From JAQGMO01 sp050954505 (GTDB lineage Bacteria; Pseudomonadota; Gammaproteobacteria; Burkholderiales; Burkholderiaceae_D), in contig JBPBPY010000431.1 of the NCBI GenBank assembly GCA_050954505.1, positions 1-15,399 on the forward strand: a stretch of DNA of 15,399 nt. The letters run 5' to 3'. Below the pieces are notes generated by a model, which did not search any database, was not told where the DNA came from, and worked only from the letters and a program-made list of their open reading frames with translations. The translations under genes and the position numbers were made by a program. Shown here piece after piece: positions 6,412-14,227 of this stretch. The stretch's first letter is position 1. Every line of letters begins with the position of its first letter.

Positions 6412-7863
6412 TTGGAAACCAGACTCATCATCGATAACCAGCACGTCAATGCATCCAATGGTGCTACCTTTACCCGTGTCAGTCCCACGACCGGCGAAGT
6501 GATTACGGTTGCAGCCGCCGCCACACTGGCCGATGCCCTCAAGGCCGCCGATTCTGCAGCACTGGCATTCAAGACCTGGTCGTTGACCACCCCGACCGAG
6601 CGACGTACCATTTTGCTCAAGGCAGCCGACGCGATCGAGGCAAGAATGCCCGAATTCATCCGCGTCATGGCAAGCGAAGTGGGCGCTTCGGAAGTCTGGA
6701 GCGGTTTTAACGTCATGCTGGCCGCTAACCTGTTTCGTGAGGCAGCCGGGCTGGCGACGCAAATCCAGGGCGAAACGATTCCGAACGACAAACCAGGTGC
6801 CCTGTCGATGACAGTGCGCCAGGCTGCCGGTGTGGTACTCAGCATCGTGCCCTGGAATGGTCCGGTGGTCCTGGCCGCCCGCGCGATTGCCTACCCCCTG
6901 GTCTGTGGCAACAGCGTCATTTTCCGGGCATCGGAAGCCAGTCCTCACACGCATTTGCTGATTGCCGAAGCCGTGCTGGAAGCAGGCCTGCCGCCTGGCG
7001 TGCTGAACTTTGTTACCAACGCCCCTGACGATGCCGCTGAAATCATCGATGCGCTGATCGATCATCCTGCAATACGGCGCATCAACTTCACCGGTTCGAC
7101 GCGGGTAGGCCGCATCATCGCTCAAAAGGCTGCCAGCCAGCTCAAGCGATGCCTGTTGGAGCTCGGTGGCAAGGCGCCCCTAGTGGTTCTAGACGACGCC
7201 GACATCGCTGCGGCCGCCCATGCAGCCAGCTTCGGCTCGTTCCTGTATCAAGGCCAGATCTGCATGACGACCGAACGTATCGTGGTCGATGAAAAAGTGG
7301 CCGACGACTTTGTGGCGCGGTTTGCCGCGCGCGCACAGGCGCTGCAGGTCGGCGACCCGGCACTTTCACCAGATGTGGTAGTGGGGCCCATGGTAAGCGT
7401 GGCATCGGGCAAACGCCTCAATTTGCTGGTTGAAGACGCGCTTGCCAAAGGAGCGGTGATGGTATGCGGTGCGCTTGCAGAAGGCGCCGTCATGCCGGCA
7501 ACCATCCTGGACCACGTGACCCCGGAGATGCGTATCTACGATGAGGAAACCTTCGGGCCGGTGACCACGGTGGTACGCGTGCGCGATACCGAGGAGGCCA
7601 TTCAGGTAGCCAACGACACTGTCTATGGGCTTTCTTCGGCAGTGTTCGGACAGGACATTCATCGCACGTTGTCGGTGGCGCTGCGCATCGAGGCGGGCGC
7701 CTGCCATATCAACGGTCCAACGGTGCAAAACGAGGCACAGTCGCCGTATGGTGGAAGCAAACAGAGCGGTTACGGCAAATTTGATGGCCGCGCGGTCATC
7801 GATGAATTTACCGAACTGAAGTGGATCACCATTTCACCGACTGTGCAGCAGTTGCCTTTTTAA
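6412..7863 (+). CDS. NAD(P)-dependent aromatic aldehyde dehydrogenase (salicylaldehyde/vanillin/benzaldehyde type)
   Basis: This aldehyde dehydrogenase superfamily enzyme of about 483 residues oxidises an aldehyde to its acid. Numbered from 6412, it has the PWN anion-hole motif at 147-149, FTGST at 226-230, the general base Glu250 in LELGG, the nucleophile Cys284 in GQICMTTER, and the C-terminal PYGGSKQSGYG signature. The QICM-TER active-site context resembles NahF, XylC-like and vanillin dehydrogenases from memory. No ATG is in frame. TTG 6412 is chosen because GGAGA lies 5 nt before it; TTG 6400 lies upstream of that site and has none of its own. It follows the aryl-alcohol dehydrogenase by 127 bp and completes an alcohol-to-acid pair. 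The stop codon overlaps the stop of a minus-strand LTTR fragment. Confidence 0.9.
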   Translation: METRLIIDNQHVNASNGATFTRVSPTTGEVITVAAAATLADALKAADSAALAFKTWSLTTPTERRTILLKAADAIEARMPEFIRVMASEVGASEVWSGFNVMLAANLFREAAGLATQIQGETIPNDKPGALSMTVRQAAGVVLSIVPWNGPVVLAARAIAYPLVCGNSVIFRASEASPHTHLLIAEAVLEAGLPPGVLNFVTNAPDDAAEIIDALIDHPAIRRINFTGSTRVGRIIAQKAASQLKRCLLELGGKAPLVVLDDADIAAAAHAASFGSFLYQGQICMTTERIVVDEKVADDFVARFAARAQALQVGDPALSPDVVVGPMVSVASGKRLNLLVEDALAKGAVMVCGALAEGAVMPATILDHVTPEMRIYDEETFGPVTTVVRVRDTEEAIQVANDTVYGLSSAVFGQDIHRTLSVALRIEAGACHINGPTVQNEAQSPYGGSKQSGYGKFDGRAVIDEFTELKWITISPTVQQLPF

Positions 7864-8105
7864 ACGTCCGACCTGAATTGCCCGGTCTCGCCATAATTTC
7901 CAAAAATGCTGGTGGCCAAATGGACAACCAGGTAATCGCTGAAGCTGCGCACCGATGGCAGCAAGGCGATGCCGAGACCACGCAACGCGGCATCGAGTTG
8001 GATCCGTATGTCACTCGACACCAGCCGGCATGCTGGATGGACCTGGCGTTTGACGCCCTGCTCATCGCAGAGTTCCCAGCGCACCGTTTGCACAAGGCGT
8101 TGGTT
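7860..8105 (-). pseudogene. LysR-type regulator fragment (part of effector-binding domain)
   Basis: The minus-strand frame reads VRWELCDEQGVKRQVHP, then CRLVSSDIRIQLDAALRG and LGIALLPSV, the typical second half of an LTTR effector domain. An in-frame TAA lies just upstream (8106-8108) and there is no HTH. Downstream of ALLP the similarity to LTTRs fades and the frame ends at a TAA overlapping the aldehyde dehydrogenase stop. It lies 32 bp past the 3' end of another LTTR, so two regulators once stood in tandem or were brought together. The plus-strand frame over the same bases (7821-8210) has no recognisable content. Confidence 0.6.
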
Positions 8106-8137
8106 TTATACTTCAAACCCGGTCATCCGCCGCCAAA

Positions 8138-9034
8138 TTATTTTGCTCGAAGCGCCAATGCCGCAACGACTAGTGAAAACGCAGCCGTCGGTTGGCGCCG
8201 GCTCGGATAGTACAGGTGGTAGCCGGACATTGGCGCTGACCAGTCTGCCAGTACGCGCACCAGCCGGCCGGTCGCGATGTGTTCCGCAACGACATCTTCA
8301 GGCATATAACCTAATCCCAGACCAGCCAACGCGCTATCGAGCTGCAGCGTCACGGTGTTGAACGCCAGTTCCCCGCCCGGCCGGACTTTCAACTCATGGC
8401 CGTCATGGGTAAATGGCCAGGCCCAGGTCCCACCCGATGTGGGCAGGCGCAGCGCAATGCAACGATGGGCCGTTAGCTCATGCGGCGTCTTCGGTTTGCC
8501 ATACCGTTTGAAATATGCCGGCGCGCCCACCACGCACTGCTTGAAGTCCGCTCCGATACGCACGGCAATCATGTCTTGTGCAACTTGCTCACCAAGGCGC
8601 ACGCCGGCGTCGAAGCGATCAGCGACGATGTCGGCCAGGCCGTAATCGTTGACGATCTCGACCGATATCTCGGGATAGTCGGGCAACAAGGTCGCGAGCG
8701 TCGGCAGCAAAATAGATCGCGATGCATGCTCAACCGATGTGATGCGCAGGCTCCCTGCGGGCTTGTCACGCAGCTCTCCCAAATCAGCCAGTCCCTACGC
8801 AATGCCGTCGAAGTGCGGTCCGATCGATTTGGCCAGTCGTTCTCCCGCGTTGGTGGTGGCGACGCTGCGCGTGGAGCGGGTCAGCAAGCGTATGCCGAGC
8901 CGCGCTTCCAGCGCCGTTATTTTTGCGCTCAGCGCCGGCTGTGAAATCCCCAATTGCGCTGCCGCGCGCGTAAAGCTTTGATGCGTCGCGACTGCCAGGA
9001 ACGCACTCAGGTCATCCAGGCTCTCCCTCGTCAT
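8138..9034 (-). pseudogene. LysR-type regulator interrupted by a single in-frame amber codon
   Basis: The two halves are in one frame: residues 1-79 (8798-9034) hold the winged HTH (FLAVATHQSFTRAAAQLG, then ISQPALSAKITALEARLGIRLL). A TAG at 8795-8797 follows HFDGIA, and then translation continues GLADLGELRDKPAGSLRIT through a full effector domain ending ALRAK at 8138. Read through, the protein would be 298 residues, a normal LTTR length, and the linker around the stop matches family expectation with Glu or Gln at that place. No other lesion is visible. The alternatives are a recent nonsense mutation, a sequencing error, or suppression. A TTG at 8782 could start a protein lacking the HTH. The gene is divergent from the aldo/keto reductase that it probably controlled. 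Confidence 0.85.
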
Positions 9035-9079
9035 TTATAACCTCTTCCTATAAGCGCAAGAAGATTATCACATCTAATC
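9035..9079. promoter_or_regulatory. Two LTTR-like inverted repeats between broken LTTR and aldo/keto reductase
   Basis: TTATA (9035-9039) and TATAA (9049-9053) form one inverted repeat that overlaps the AGGAAGAGG ribosome-binding site of the LTTR, suggesting autorepression. GATTA (9063-9067) and TAATC (9075-9079) form a second with T-N11-A spacing (T9065, A9077), a candidate recognition site. I see no strong -10/-35 pair for the aldo/keto reductase gene; TTGTCT at 9102-9107 is the best weak -35. If the LTTR is dead, these sites are orphaned. Confidence 0.4.
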
Positions 9080-9156
9080 ATCTCTATCATGCGCTGATAC
9101 ATTGTCTCTACGCACTTCGCAAGACGATTTTTGAACACTTAACAGGGAGCAAGACC

Positions 9157-10314
9157 ATGGCAAACGTCACCGATCACGCAGGTCAGACGTCAGGAAAACA
9201 GGATCGGCGCGATTTCCTGAAGCGCTCGGCCGTGTTTGGCGCCGTCGCTGCGGTGGTCCCCATTTTTGGCGCAGGTAGCACGCTCGCCCTTGGCCAACCG
9301 GCAGAACAAACTACCAAAGGAAAAATGATGAAACAACGCACGTTAGGCCCCATGAAGGTGTCGGAACTCGGCTTCGGCTGCATGACGCTGGCGGGCAACT
9401 ACAACGCTCCAGTTCCGAAAGAACAGGCCATCAAGACGATCCGCACTGCTTATGAAAACGGTGTCACGTTTTTCGACACCGCCGAAGTGTACGGCCCGTA
9501 CATCAGCGAAGAATTTGTCGGTGAAGCGCTTGCGCCGTTCCGCGACAAGGTGCAGATCGCAACCAAATTCGGCTTCGCCATCGATGGCACGATTGCCCTC
9601 GACAGCCGCCCGGAGCACATCTGCAAAGTGGTAGAGCAATCGCTCAAGCGCCTGCGCACCGATCACATCGACCTGTATTACCAGCACCGTGTCGATCCTG
9701 CCGTGCCGATTGAAGAAGTTGCCGGCACGCTGAAAGACCTGATCAAACAGGGCAAGGTCTTGCATTGGGGTCTGTCCGAAGCCAGTGCCCAGACGATCCG
9801 CCGTGCCCATGCGGCATTGCAGGTCACGGCGGTGCAGTCGGAATACTCGCTTTGGACGCGAAACGTCGAACTCAATGGCGTGCTCGATACCTGCAATGAA
9901 CTTGGGATCGGCTTTGTGCCTTGGTCCCCGGTGGGCGCCGGCTTCCTGACCGGCAAGATCGATACCAATACCAAATTCGACGAGAAGGTCGACTTCCGGT
10001 CGAAATTCCCGCGCTTTTCCAAAGAATTCCTGAAGCTGAACATGCCGCTGGTGGAATGGCTGAAAGTATATGCGGCGAAAAGGAATGCAACGCCGGCACA
10101 GGTATCGCTGGCATGGTTGATGGCGAAGGGCCCGCACATCGTGTCGATCCCGGGCACGCGCAGCGAGGCACACCTGCTGGAAAACCTGGGCGCGCCGCGC
10201 TTGCAGTTAAGCGCCGTCGATGTGCTTGAAATCGACACCATGCTGGGCAAGTTCCCTGTCTTCGGTGACCGCATGGGCGCAGAGCACATGAGCCAGATCG
10301 ATTACACGATTTGA
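9157..10314 (+). CDS. Aldo/keto reductase with twin-arginine (Tat) leader
   Basis: The 385-residue protein would reduce an aldehyde or ketone with NADPH. The family tetrad is complete: Asp107 and Tyr112 (FFDTAEVYG), Lys137 (ATKFG) and His177 (YYQHR). The C-terminal SIPGTRS cofactor segment is present. The N-terminus carries DRRDFLKRS at 16-24 followed by a hydrophobic stretch to about 45, a typical Tat signal, so export of the folded cofactor-loaded enzyme is predicted. ATG 9157 has AGGGAG 7 nt upstream. A second start (ATG ATG, 9325-9330) with AAAGGA before it begins exactly where a normal cytosolic family member would, MKQRTLGPMKVSELGFGCM. It is 60 bp before the OYE homologue and probably co-transcribed. 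Confidence 0.88.
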   Translation: MANVTDHAGQTSGKQDRRDFLKRSAVFGAVAAVVPIFGAGSTLALGQPAEQTTKGKMMKQRTLGPMKVSELGFGCMTLAGNYNAPVPKEQAIKTIRTAYENGVTFFDTAEVYGPYISEEFVGEALAPFRDKVQIATKFGFAIDGTIALDSRPEHICKVVEQSLKRLRTDHIDLYYQHRVDPAVPIEEVAGTLKDLIKQGKVLHWGLSEASAQTIRRAHAALQVTAVQSEYSLWTRNVELNGVLDTCNELGIGFVPWSPVGAGFLTGKIDTNTKFDEKVDFRSKFPRFSKEFLKLNMPLVEWLKVYAAKRNATPAQVSLAWLMAKGPHIVSIPGTRSEAHLLENLGAPRLQLSAVDVLEIDTMLGKFPVFGDRMGAEHMSQIDYTI

Positions 10315-10321
10315 TCCCCCG

Positions 10322-10344
10322 GGCGCCGGCGCAGGCATGGCGCC
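10322..10344 (+). repeat. Intercistronic GC-rich hairpin
   Basis: GGCGCC at 10322-10327 pairs with GGCGCC at 10339-10344 across an 11-nt loop, in the 60-bp gap between the aldo/keto reductase and OYE genes. There is no T-tract, so it is not a rho-independent terminator. It might stabilise the upstream message or be incidental. Confidence 0.3.
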
Positions 10345-10374
10345 AACTTCTCCAATCTGCCAAGGTAACGTCTC

Positions 10375-11508
10375 TTGAAATATCCTAGATTATTCACGCC
10401 ACTGGCGATCGTGCCAGGCCTCGTCCAGAAGAACCGCGTCGTGATGGCACCGATGACCACCTGGGCCAGCAACGACGACGGTACCGTCTCCGATGAAGAA
10501 GAGGCCTACTATCGCTGCCGGGCACAGGATGTCGGCCTCGTCATCACCGGCTGCACCCATGTGCAGGCCAACGGTGTGGGCTTCACCGGCGAATTCGCAG
10601 CCTTCGATGATGTGTTCATACCCAGCTTGCGCAAGCTGGCCATGGCGGCAAAAAGCGGCGGTGCGCCGGCAATTCTGCAGATTTTCCATGCAGGGGTGAA
10701 GACGCTGCCGACGCTGGTGGACGACGTCGTCGCAGCCAGCGCGGTGGCTGGCCATGCCGGACCGTTCGCGGATGCCATCGTTCCCCGAGCGCTGGAAGAC
10801 AGTGAAATCGTGGACGTCATCGATGCCTTTGCCGCCGCGACGCGCCGGGCCATCGCAGCCGGCTTTGACGGTATCGAGCTGCATGGCGCCCATGGTTTCC
10901 TGCTCCAGAATTTTTTCTCGCCGCATTCAAATGTCCGCACGGACAAGTGGGGCGGTTCGCTGGATAACCGCATGCGCTTTCCGCTCGCGGTGGTGGCGGC
11001 GGTCAAGGCAGAAATCGCCAGGCAGGCCGAGCGGCCGTTCGCTTTGGGCTACCGCATCACTGTCGAGGAGGATTTCGACGGCGGACTGCAACTGGCCGAT
11101 TCGCTGCAACTGGTCACAGGCCTGGTCGATGCCGGCATCAGCTACCTGCATGCATCGCTGGGCAGCGCGCTGCAGCAAAAACCAGTCAAGACCGGCCCTG
11201 ATGCGACGATCGTCAGCATTCTGCGCGACCATATCGGCGGGCGCATTCCACTGGTCGCAGCAGGCCAGCTGAAGACTCCCGCGCAGGCGGAAAAGGCGCT
11301 GGATCAAGGGCTGTCCTTGGTGGCCATAGGCCAGGCCCTGGTGATCAACCCGGATTGGGTCGCTGATGCACGCACCGGCAGCGACGGCAACATCCACCTG
11401 GCCATTTCTGCAAATGACGTTGCGCCGGCGCGCATCCCGCACAAATTATGGTCCGTCATCGACGCCACCCCTGGGTGGTTCAACGTCGTCGCACCAACAG
11501 CGCCCTGA
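10375..11508 (+). CDS. Old Yellow Enzyme family NADH:flavin oxidoreductase
   Basis: This 377-residue FMN-dependent TIM-barrel enzyme would reduce activated C=C bonds or similar electrophiles with NAD(P)H. Evidence includes the N-terminal RVVMAPMTTW strand (21-30), the substrate-binding pair His170/His173 in HGAHGFLLQNF, the SPHSNVRTDKWGGSLDNR loop (182-199), GYRITVEE, and a C-terminal FMN phosphate segment (LVAAGQL, ALVAIGQALVINPD-like). Position 175 is Phe (codon TTC) where the family normally has the proton-donating Tyr. The start is TTG 10375 with AAGG 9 nt upstream. It probably belongs to one operon with the preceding aldo/keto reductase. The final residues lie directly against a truncated SDR, so a deletion may have occurred just past the stop. 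Confidence 0.88.
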   Translation: MKYPRLFTPLAIVPGLVQKNRVVMAPMTTWASNDDGTVSDEEEAYYRCRAQDVGLVITGCTHVQANGVGFTGEFAAFDDVFIPSLRKLAMAAKSGGAPAILQIFHAGVKTLPTLVDDVVAASAVAGHAGPFADAIVPRALEDSEIVDVIDAFAAATRRAIAAGFDGIELHGAHGFLLQNFFSPHSNVRTDKWGGSLDNRMRFPLAVVAAVKAEIARQAERPFALGYRITVEEDFDGGLQLADSLQLVTGLVDAGISYLHASLGSALQQKPVKTGPDATIVSILRDHIGGRIPLVAAGQLKTPAQAEKALDQGLSLVAIGQALVINPDWVADARTGSDGNIHLAISANDVAPARIPHKLWSVIDATPGWFNVVAPTAP

Positions 11509-11960
11509 AGCCAGGCAGGCAGCTTCGCGGCGTGAGCGGCATCAACCTGCGCGGCGTTTGGGCTTGCATGAAACATCAGCTGCTCCAGATGGAAAAACAG
11601 TGCAGTGGCGCCATCGTCAACTGCTCCTCCCTGGGCGGCCTGGTTGGGCAGCGCCAGCGCGCCGCCTATCACGCTACCAAACATGGCGTACTAGGTCTGA
11701 CCAAAAGCGCGGGTGTCGAGTACGCTGCACGCGGCATTCGTGTCAATGCGGTTTGCCCGGGCGTGTTCGACACACCGATGTTGTCCGGTATGAAGGACGC
11801 CAAACCCGAGATCATGGAAGAAATCGTCAAGTCACAGCCAATCGGGCGCATCTGCCGGCCGGAAGAGCTTGCGGCAGCCGTACTGTGGCTGTGCAGTCCG
11901 GCGTCGACGTTCGTGATTGGTTCGGGGCTGGTCGTCGATGGTGGCTTTACGGTGCAATAA
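11509..11960 (+). pseudogene. 5'-truncated short-chain dehydrogenase/reductase
   Basis: The frame carries the back half of a classical SDR: INLRGVWACMKHQL, the catalytic Ser in IVNCSSLGG, Tyr and Lys in AAYHATKHG, NAVCPGVFDTPM, and the usual C-terminus IGSGLVVDGGFTVQ. The NAD-binding Gly-rich loop and about 110 residues before it are absent, and the homology begins almost immediately after the OYE stop codon. An open frame extends back to 11448 inside the OYE gene, but those residues do not look like SDR. A GTG at 11532 could in principle start a short protein, without a cofactor domain. It was probably the third gene of the reductase operon before a deletion. Confidence 0.8.
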
Positions 11961-11976
11961 CCATCGCGATCGGACG

Positions 11977-12032
11977 CCGGTGCGGACAACGCTGCACCGG
12001 TCTCGCGGCGAATCTTCGCCGGTCACATTTTT
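11977..12032 (+). terminator. Tandem hairpins with short T-tract after the reductase cassette
   Basis: CCGGTGC (11977-11983) pairs with GCACCGG (11994-12000). A second stem, GGCGA (12007-12011) with TCGCC (12016-12020), is followed 7 nt later by TTTTT (12028-12032). Position just past the last stop of a plus-strand cassette, facing a converging gene, suggests transcription ends here. The T-tract is short and offset. Confidence 0.45.
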
Positions 12033-12084
12033 GCGAGCTGGAAACTGGCCGGCATGAAGTGCAAATTGTCGCTGTCACAATCGC

Positions 12085-12969
12085 TCACTGCTGAATTTGC
12101 CGCAAGCTGGTGAGCAGGTTGGGGCCTGTCGGACGCCAATGCAATCGCTCTTGTGTCCTGGCACTGCTCGCTGCCAACTCTGCTCCGGCAAAAACCGAAA
12201 GCCAGCCAAAATGGGCTGCCACCTCTTTCTCGGGAACACTTGTTACTGGAACATCAAGCCGTTCGCCGATGACCTCCGCGATTCGGCGCAGTGTAATGCC
12301 TTCTTCCGCAGTCGCGTTGTACCGTCCACCGGCTTGGTGTTTTTCCAATGCGAGTCTGAACAAGTGCGCCGTATCCGATACGTGCGCGGCAGACCAGCGG
12401 TTTTGCCCATCGCCGGCATACGCCGAAATGCCTTTTGCCCGCGCCAATGCAATCAGATACGTTACCAGACCTTGTTTGTTGGCATCGTGGATCTGGGATA
12501 GGCGCATTACCGAAACATTGATTCCGCGCTGCAGGAGTTCCTGGCCTGCCAGCTCTGAAGCGATGCGTGGATTTTTGTGTTCGGGATTGAAATGGTCTTC
12601 TGTTGCCAGCTGGCCGGGCCCTGGCTGGCCCATCGCGGTTCCCGACGTAATGACCAACGGTGAGGCGGTTCCTTTCAGCGCATCGCCTAACGCCAGTATG
12701 ACGCGGCGGTCCTTCTCGCAGTTGGCCACGAAATTTTCGAAATTATGGTCAAACGCAGTGTGGATGACACCGTCGCATTCTGCTGCGCCTCTGCGCACAC
12801 TTTCCAAGTCTTCAATATCACCCCGATGCGCTTGAGCGCCCTTATCCAGCAAGGCCCGTTCCCCCGCATCCGAGCGCGTCAAACCGAGGACCTGATGACC
12901 TGCGCCAATGAGTTCCGGAACAATTTTCGAGCCGATGAAACCGGTGGCACCGGTTAGAAATATGCGCAT
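12085..12969 (-). CDS. Extended/atypical SDR, NAD-dependent epimerase/dehydratase-like
   Basis: The 294-residue protein begins with a Rossmann fold carrying TGATGFIG at 6-13, then DIEDLESVR, a CDGVIHTAFDHNF strand and a LVITSGTAMG strand. The start at 12969 is strongly supported by an AGGGAGGAG ribosome-binding site 5 nt upstream. The usual Tyr-x-x-x-Lys catalytic pair is not visible where expected; the region reads NPRIASELAGQELL instead. It may therefore be an atypical SDR, with reductase or NAD(P)-sensing activity uncertain. It is divergent from the MmyB-like regulator across a 96-bp shared promoter region, which suggests control by that protein. Confidence 0.85.
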   Translation of the reverse strand: MRIFLTGATGFIGSKIVPELIGAGHQVLGLTRSDAGERALLDKGAQAHRGDIEDLESVRRGAAECDGVIHTAFDHNFENFVANCEKDRRVILALGDALKGTASPLVITSGTAMGQPGPGQLATEDHFNPEHKNPRIASELAGQELLQRGINVSVMRLSQIHDANKQGLVTYLIALARAKGISAYAGDGQNRWSAAHVSDTAHLFRLALEKHQAGGRYNATAEEGITLRRIAEVIGERLDVPVTSVPEKEVAAHFGWLSVFAGAELAASSARTQERLHWRPTGPNLLTSLRQIQQ

Positions 12970-13065
12970 TGTCTCCTCCCTGGTTATTGAAAAGCTATCC
13001 TGCTCGAAATAACAATCCTGTTAAAGTAGTGACCTTATAGGGGTATAGAAATCAACAGGATAAAC
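12970..13065. promoter_or_regulatory. Divergent promoter region between SDR and MmyB-like regulator with repeated motifs
   Basis: ATCCTGTT (13015-13022) and AACAGGAT (13054-13061) are a perfect inverted repeat flanking a weak promoter for the regulator (TTAAAG 13021-13026, 17 bp, TATAGA 13044-13049). A near copy, ATCCTGCT, lies at 12997-13004. GTTATT (12983-12988) and AATAAC (13008-13013) form another inverted pair. These are candidate operators; one arm includes the regulator's AGGA ribosome-binding site. Confidence 0.4.
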
Positions 13066-13908
13066 GTGCCGACCAATCCAGAAAATCTGCTCGGGTCATT
13101 TTTGATGGACCGGAGAAGTCGCCTTGACCCGGCAATGTTTGGTTTTTCGGCTATCCGTCGTCGAACCTCCGGGCTGCGTCGCGAAGAGGTCGCCCAGCTC
13201 GCCAAGATCAGTACAACCTGGTACACGTGGCTGGAACAAGGACGCGGCGGAGCACCTTCGGTTGAAGTGCTCAATCGAATTGCTGCAGGACTCATGCTCA
13301 CGGAACCAGAGCGGGAGCATCTCTTCCTGCTCGGGCGTGGCCATCCGCCCGATGTGAAATTCAACTCTGCTCAAGGGGTCACGCCACGACTGCAGCGACT
13401 GCTCGATGCCTTCGAAGTCAGCCCCGCAATCATAAGAACATCAACGTGGGATGTGGTCGCATGGAACCGTGCGGCCGCTGTGGTACTGACCGACTACAGC
13501 GTTTTACCGGCAAAAGAACGAAATATCCTTCGCCTGATTTTTTCGAATTCCCGTATCCGTCAGAGCCAAGACGATTGGGACGGCATCGCACAATTTGTCG
13601 TCAGCGCATTCAGAGCCGATGTCACAAGAGCGGGAGCGACGTCCGAAGCTGCAAAACTGGTCGACGAGTTAAGCAGGCTCAGTCCCGAGTTTGCAGCCTT
13701 ATGGCAAAACAATGACGTTCGCGTGCATGGTGAAGGGACCAAGAAATTACATCACGCGACGCTTGGTTATCTGGAGATGGAATACTCAGGCTTCGCGGTA
13801 GATGGCCGAGCTGATTTGCATATGGTTGTTTATAACACCATGTCGCCTGGCGACGCCAATCGCATTCGTTCACTTATCGTCAATACGTACAACGAGCTGG
13901 GAAAATGA
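13066..13908 (+). CDS. XRE-family regulator with MmyB-like ligand-binding domain
   Basis: The 280-residue protein has an N-terminal helix-turn-helix: SGLRREEVAQLAKIS, then TTWYTWLEQGRG, with a typical SVEVLNRIAAGLMLTEPER continuation. It is followed by a region starting RLQRLLDAFEVSPAII and containing VVAWNRAAAVVLTDYS, characteristic of the MmyB-like PAS-type ligand-binding domain. MmyB-like proteins are proposed to bind a fatty-acid-like ligand; the ligand here is unknown. The start is GTG 13066 with AGGA 5 nt upstream. It is divergent from the extended SDR, the usual arrangement for this family, and likely controls it and itself. Confidence 0.88.
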   Translation: MPTNPENLLGSFLMDRRSRLDPAMFGFSAIRRRTSGLRREEVAQLAKISTTWYTWLEQGRGGAPSVEVLNRIAAGLMLTEPEREHLFLLGRGHPPDVKFNSAQGVTPRLQRLLDAFEVSPAIIRTSTWDVVAWNRAAAVVLTDYSVLPAKERNILRLIFSNSRIRQSQDDWDGIAQFVVSAFRADVTRAGATSEAAKLVDELSRLSPEFAALWQNNDVRVHGEGTKKLHHATLGYLEMEYSGFAVDGRADLHMVVYNTMSPGDANRIRSLIVNTYNELGK

Positions 13909-14227
13909 GCAGGCTGATGAATAAAAGAGCCTGTCCGAAGTTTACTGCCAAGGCATGACAACCATGGGTACCGGTAGCTGGCGCCGTTGACATTACCGAA
14001 GGCCAGATTCGGCAGCACGCCGTCGAACAGGCGTGGCAACTGATTGTTGATCGAATTAAGTTCCCATGACTGCCGTGACGTTGGCTGAACTTACCGGCCA
14101 TTACCCAAACCAGGAAATCGCCGCCGGGCAGCGCCTTGTCACCGTTGCCGCGCACCTTTGCACTGGAACAGCAGCTTCATGAGCTGAAACGGCAGCGCTT
14201 GTCCTCACTGCCCAGGTGGCAGAAGAT
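13909..14227. other. Unassigned gap with short open stretches
   Basis: No complete gene is supported. Two plus-strand stretches look somewhat protein-like: 13959-14066 (containing DITEGQIRQHAVEQAWQLI) and, in the same frame after stop codons at 14067-14069 and 14076-14078, about 14079-14230 (containing FALEQQLHELKRQRLSSL). An ATG at 14066 overlaps the first stop as ATGA and opens a 38-residue frame. I recognise none of these families. They may be relics of a decayed gene or chance. Confidence 0.35.

Noticed and set aside
7821..8210. Plus-strand 129-codon frame overlapping the aldehyde dehydrogenase end.
   Set aside because: It lies antisense to recognisable LTTR sequence and has no ribosome-binding site or family resemblance.
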